Assembly: GCA_037128705.1 (NCBI GenBank)
Contig: JBAXVX010000022.1
Location: forward strand, 1-64,000
Length of the DNA: 64,000 nucleotides
Source of the DNA: CAIVAT01 sp037128705
GTDB lineage: Bacteria > Bacteroidota > Bacteroidia > Bacteroidales > FEN-979
Direction of reading: 5' to 3'
Shown here piece after piece: positions 60,816-64,000 of this stretch. Position 1 is the first letter of the stretch, and every line of letters starts with the position of its first letter. A program made the position numbers and the translations under genes. The notes beneath the pieces are model-generated. The model made no database searches. It was not told the DNA's origin and saw only the letters and a program-made list of their open reading frames with translations.

Positions 60816-61235
60816 ATGAAGTTATTAATTATCAATGGTCCGAATCTGAACCTGGTGGGAACCAGGGAAACCGATGTTTACGGGACACAGCCCTTTGAAA
60901 TCTATTTGAAGAAATTGCGAAAGCATTATCATGAGATCGTCATCGAATATTTCCAGAGCAATGTTGAAGGTGAAATGATCAATGCCATTCAAAAAGCAGG
61001 GTTTCTCTACGATGGCATCATCCTCAATGCGGGTGCCTATACCCATACCTCCATTGCCATTGCCGATGCGATAAAATCCATCACCACGCCTGTGGTCGAG
61101 GTCCATATTTCCAACACCTTTGCCCGGGAGCCGTTCCGGCATACCTCGTTCCTGGCAGCCTATGTGAAAGGAAGTATTATCGGATTCGGGATGGAATCAT
61201 ACCGGCTTGCAATTGAAAGCCTGATCACTAAGTGA
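60816..61235 (+). CDS. aroQ: Type II 3-dehydroquinate dehydratase
   Basis: Shikimate pathway enzyme of 139 residues. LLIINGPNLNLVGTRETDVYG carries the substrate-binding Asn and the catalytic Arg/Tyr loop. NAGAYTHTSIAIADAI and VEVHISNTFAREPFRHTSF carry the catalytic Asn/His region. An upstream in-frame ATG at 60684 lies inside the riboswitch and adds 44 unrelated residues, so I reject it. Convergent with the glycosyltransferase gene. Confidence 0.95.
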   Translation: MKLLIINGPNLNLVGTRETDVYGTQPFEIYLKKLRKHYHEIVIEYFQSNVEGEMINAIQKAGFLYDGIILNAGAYTHTSIAIADAIKSITTPVVEVHISNTFAREPFRHTSFLAAYVKGSIIGFGMESYRLAIESLITK

Positions 61236-61244
61236 AGCTGATCC

Positions 61245-62270
61245 CTAGTCGGAATAGAATTTTGCCTGGTTGAGCTGAGAAAATTTTCTTTTTCCCTTCA
61301 GATAGTATTCCACCACGATGTTTTTACCATACACATCCTGCATGGATCCGTGCTTCTGTAATTTGCGTTTTTGCTTGGTTCTCCCGAACGACCGGTAAAA
61401 ACTCATATGGGCCCGTGTCACCGCCCAGAAATCTTTAAAACCAGCCTGGAAAAGAAATTTCATCGCCGCAATTCCATCAAGGAACATCCTGACAGCAAAC
61501 ACCTTAAACAGGCGATCGTCGGGAAGGTTTTTGTACAGCAGGAAGAAATTGTTGCGGAAATTCAGGTAGGTTTTTCTCCAGGAGACCTTTGGAAGGGTGC
61601 CTCCGCCAATGTGGAATACGGTGGAGAATGGGCAATACATGATTTTATATCCATTGTTCTTGAGGCGCCAGCAAAAATCAATCTCCTCCATGTGGGCAAA
61701 GAAATCGTCATCCAGCCCGCCCATTTTATGAAAAACATCGGCCTTTACAAACATGCATGCGCCGGTTGCCCAAAATATTTCACTGATTTCGTCATACTGA
61801 CCATGATCCTCTTCAATGGCCTGGAAAATTCTTCCACGGCAAAAGGGATAGCCGTATTTATCAATGAACCCACCGGCAGCTCCGGCGTATTCAAATTTTT
61901 TAGGTTCGTGGAACGACCTGATTTTTGGCTGGCAGGCGGCGATCATCTCATCCTGCTTCATCAGTTCAATAACAGGGGTAATCCAGTTTTCAGTGACCTC
62001 AATATCAGAATTCAGCAGGATGTAGTAGTCAGCATCTACCTGCCTGAGGGCAAGATTATATCCCCTGGCAAAGCCTTCGTTGGATGGATTCTGAATAATC
62101 CGGATGCCCGGATGGGTTGATTTTAAAAATGAAACGGAGTCGTCTGACGATGCGTTGTCGGCAACAATGATTTCTGCGGCCTCCCTGCTGTACTGGATCA
62201 GGGTTGGCAAAAACTGTTCAAGATACCTCCTGCCATTCCAGTTCAATATGATAACAGCCACACGCATCAA
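61245..62270 (-). CDS. Glycosyltransferase family 2
   Basis: A 341-residue GT-A enzyme: VAVIILNWNGRRYLEQFLPTL, VADNASSDDS, LLNSDIEV (DxD-type) and HMEEIDFCWRLKNNGYKIMY. Residues about 240-285 contain hydrophobic amphipathic stretches but no clear membrane bundle. Resembles rhamnosyl- or similar surface-glycan transferases. The donor and acceptor are unknown. It has no glycan gene cluster around it. Confidence 0.9.
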   Translation of the reverse strand: MMRVAVIILNWNGRRYLEQFLPTLIQYSREAAEIIVADNASSDDSVSFLKSTHPGIRIIQNPSNEGFARGYNLALRQVDADYYILLNSDIEVTENWITPVIELMKQDEMIAACQPKIRSFHEPKKFEYAGAAGGFIDKYGYPFCRGRIFQAIEEDHGQYDEISEIFWATGACMFVKADVFHKMGGLDDDFFAHMEEIDFCWRLKNNGYKIMYCPFSTVFHIGGGTLPKVSWRKTYLNFRNNFFLLYKNLPDDRLFKVFAVRMFLDGIAAMKFLFQAGFKDFWAVTRAHMSFYRSFGRTKQKRKLQKHGSMQDVYGKNIVVEYYLKGKRKFSQLNQAKFYSD

Positions 62271-62273
62271 TGG

Positions 62274-62409
62274 AAAATTAAAAATTAAAAATCACGAACA
62301 ATTAGGCAACATTCGTTCATACCTCGTGACATGCCAACGTGCCAAGCATTCTCCGCCGTAAAATTATGAATAATGAGCAGGAAATCTGTAATTTTTAATT
62401 TTTAATTAA
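62274..62409. repeat. Inverted AT-rich repeat between two minus-strand genes
   Basis: AAAATTAAAAATTAAAAAT at 62274-62292 is nearly the reverse complement of the sequence at 62391-62409. The arms enclose about 98 bases that hold no other recognised signal. The right arm runs through the stop of the GWxTD gene. It could form a long hairpin in RNA or act as a terminator-like element, but neither is shown. Confidence 0.55.
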
Positions 62410-63875
62410 TTTGGGAGATCCCAATAATCCTGTTCCATATCTCCCCATGATTGAATAACCTGGGTATCCTGCAGGTCGAGGGTTGAGTAAATACGGTTGC
62501 GCAGATCAATTTTCCAGCGCTGGTTGTTAATTTCACCGGTTGCATCGGAGTGTAACAGGATAAAATCGCTGGTAACCATATCGGGCGAATAGAAAACAAA
62601 CTTCCTGTTACGCTGGTTGTTGTTCAACGTATAGTATTGCCATATTTCATAGGGGTAGTTGCTGGGCTCGCTGTACTGTGTGCTTCGGGTATTCGGCGGG
62701 CCATATTCAAGGTAAACGCGCCCGCGGTCGGTCTGATAACCCTTTTTAACGGGGGTTCCGAAATTTACCTGGACCTTATTTACCTGTTCCTTATAAAAAT
62801 TCCAGGCCAGTTCAGGATGGTTCTGATCGCGTTGCAGCCACATGCTGTATAAAAATCTTTGCAGGGTTGAGAGGTCGGCTTTTTTCAAGGATTCCCTGAT
62901 AAATGATTTTTCAATCCCAGTGGCGATGGGATAGGTGCTGTTGATAAACTCCCTCAGGGAATCAGCATTGGTGATTTTTTCAGCAAAGGTGTTGGCGATT
63001 TCGGTTGAGGCGATATCGTTCAGTGACATTTTTGCTTTGGGATTCATTCGCTGGAAAAATATCTTTTTCGATGCGACCAGTTCATTCTGCTGGTTCCTGG
63101 CCTCCACCACGAGGTTGTAATTTCCTGACGCCAGGTTATCAATGGCGATTTCCGACAGCAGTACATTGACCTCCTTCGGACTTTCTTTTTTACTCCGGGC
63201 ATAATCCGCGAGTTTCAAATTGTTTTCAAAGGATTCAAGGTAATAGGTCAGCAGGAATTTTTGACTCGCATCCATCATCTTGTTCATATGGTACAATTCA
63301 CAATAAAAGGTCATCTTCGATTCGTTCTCCGGAAAAAATGTATAGGTGTAGGGAACCAGGTCGAACCCGCTTTTGGTAAGCGTGCTGGCTGTTTCAGTTT
63401 TTTTATAGGATTTAACGAGTTCAATGCTTGAAAACGAGCCTTTGTCGGCCGGAAAGTCGATCACAATCGACTGGTCGTAGGGTACAGGGGCCACCTCCTT
63501 GTTTTTATCAGCCAGCTGGATCTCAAAATCATAGGTGCCATTGGGGATGGGTATCCGCTGCTGGTCGACGAAATTGAAGTTCGTTTTAGTCGTATCTTCA
63601 ATCTCAGCGCTGTTCAGTTCATATTTTTTAAATGCCTTGATCTCATTGTTCTGCTTAAAAGTCAGTAAAATATTGACTGTTGCCTGGAACTTCCCGTTGT
63701 CTTTCTTTACGAATTTCACGCTGTTCCCTGCAATGGAGAGGTAGGTTTCTACGTAGGGTCCTTCGGGTGAGTTAAAGGTGGCATAGGTGAGGAAGGCCCA
63801 AAGGTTTCTGGCCTGGGAGGTGAGGGTGGTGAGGGCCAGGATCATAATGAATACACCCAAAAAAAGCTTTTTCAT
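62406..63875 (-). CDS. GWxTD-domain secreted protein
   Basis: A 489-residue exported protein with signal peptide MKKLFLGVFIMILALTTLTSQA. The first ~280 residues are strand-rich. The C-terminal GWxTD region includes FLYSMWLQRDQNHPELAWNFY, GYQTDRGRVYLEYGPPNTR and YEIWQYYTLNN. The domain is common in Bacteroidota and Acidobacteria; function is unknown. A -7 element TATCTTTG lies at 63917-63924. Confidence 0.88.
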   Translation of the reverse strand: MKKLFLGVFIMILALTTLTSQARNLWAFLTYATFNSPEGPYVETYLSIAGNSVKFVKKDNGKFQATVNILLTFKQNNEIKAFKKYELNSAEIEDTTKTNFNFVDQQRIPIPNGTYDFEIQLADKNKEVAPVPYDQSIVIDFPADKGSFSSIELVKSYKKTETASTLTKSGFDLVPYTYTFFPENESKMTFYCELYHMNKMMDASQKFLLTYYLESFENNLKLADYARSKKESPKEVNVLLSEIAIDNLASGNYNLVVEARNQQNELVASKKIFFQRMNPKAKMSLNDIASTEIANTFAEKITNADSLREFINSTYPIATGIEKSFIRESLKKADLSTLQRFLYSMWLQRDQNHPELAWNFYKEQVNKVQVNFGTPVKKGYQTDRGRVYLEYGPPNTRSTQYSEPSNYPYEIWQYYTLNNNQRNRKFVFYSPDMVTSDFILLHSDATGEINNQRWKIDLRNRIYSTLDLQDTQVIQSWGDMEQDYWDLPN

Positions 63876-63916
63876 ATCATGAATGTTTTAAGTAAAACAG
63901 TGGTTTTGTGAATTCA

Positions 63917-63924
63917 CAAAGATA
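63917..63924 (-). promoter_or_regulatory. -7 promoter element of the GWxTD gene
   Basis: Minus-strand TATCTTTG matches TAnnTTTG, 42 bases before the ATG at 63875. The remaining bases to 64000 hold nothing I recognise. Confidence 0.45.
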
Positions 63925-64000
63925 GCGGTGACTCGCTGAAATTGCAAGTAAAATCGTCAAATTGTACGATAGAAAGGGTGAAATGGGTACCATGAAAGGC

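Noticed and set aside
61371..62120. Plus-strand open frame of 249 codons opposite the glycosyltransferase
   Set aside because: Antisense to a conserved GT2 gene; no motif.
1..64000. Mobile elements or phage as the origin of the three hydrogenase modules
   Set aside because: No transposase, integrase, attachment-site-like direct repeats or terminal inverted repeats were found around them.

Overview
The window comes from an anaerobic member of the Bacteroidota, most likely a fermentative Bacteroidales-type bacterium. The evidence is a type IX secretion protein (PorQ), a TonB receptor, LolA, a GWxTD protein, DUF5683, DUF4294 and DUF5723 proteins, a PUR/DUF3276 protein, an unusually long NusB and LepB, and repeated -7 promoter elements of the form TAnnTTTG. 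No transposase, integrase, CRISPR array or rRNA operon is visible.

Positions 1-25.5 kb form a hydrogen-metabolism island. It holds three complete but different [FeFe]-hydrogenase/NADH-dehydrogenase modules. Module 1 (6000-10143, hydC-hydB-hydA) leads a long minus-strand series that continues into a hydrogenase-like sensor histidine kinase, a receiver protein, a receiver-kinase hybrid, the NADH-sensing repressor Rex, the FAD synthase RibF and a metallo-hydrolase. Its HydA has intact iron-sulfur ligands but changed active-site residues (Lys358 to Arg, Glu282 to Gly in CpI numbering). Divergent from it is a PAS-containing hydrogenase-like sensor with a SpoIIE-type phosphatase. Module 2 (13513-18107, hndB-hydB-hydA-hydC) looks like a canonical electron-bifurcating enzyme. 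Module 3 (22025-25510, hydC-hydB-hydA) has a minimal HydB without its usual N- and C-terminal iron-sulfur domains, and a HydA in which a conserved H-cluster cysteine is serine. Rex-like operators stand in front of all three modules, including one perfect match to TTGTTAA-N4-TTAACAA. Between modules 2 and 3 lie an OmpR-type two-component system and a divergent secreted protein, separated by four helically phased TTAAC repeats. No hydEFG maturation genes are in the window.

From 25.7 kb on the content is housekeeping: truA, split transketolase, lolA, ftsK, lepB, dapB, parB/parA, a PUR protein, nusB, porQ, ispH, recF, a DciA-like protein, an exonuclease, a 2-oxoacid dehydrogenase E2, glycosyltransferases, clpX/clpP/tig, tpx, an ABC permease, smpB, an M16 peptidase, a TPP-riboswitch-controlled TonB receptor, aroQ and a GWxTD protein. 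There is one tRNA-Leu(UAG) and one tRNA-His(GUG).

Inferred working model: the cell disposes of reductant as H2 through modules with different electron donors. Rex reads NADH/NAD+ and restrains them, and the two hydrogenase-derived sensors read H2 or iron-sulfur redox state through a kinase branch and a phosphatase branch. No intergenic stretch exceeds about 300 bases; the larger ones are described as features.
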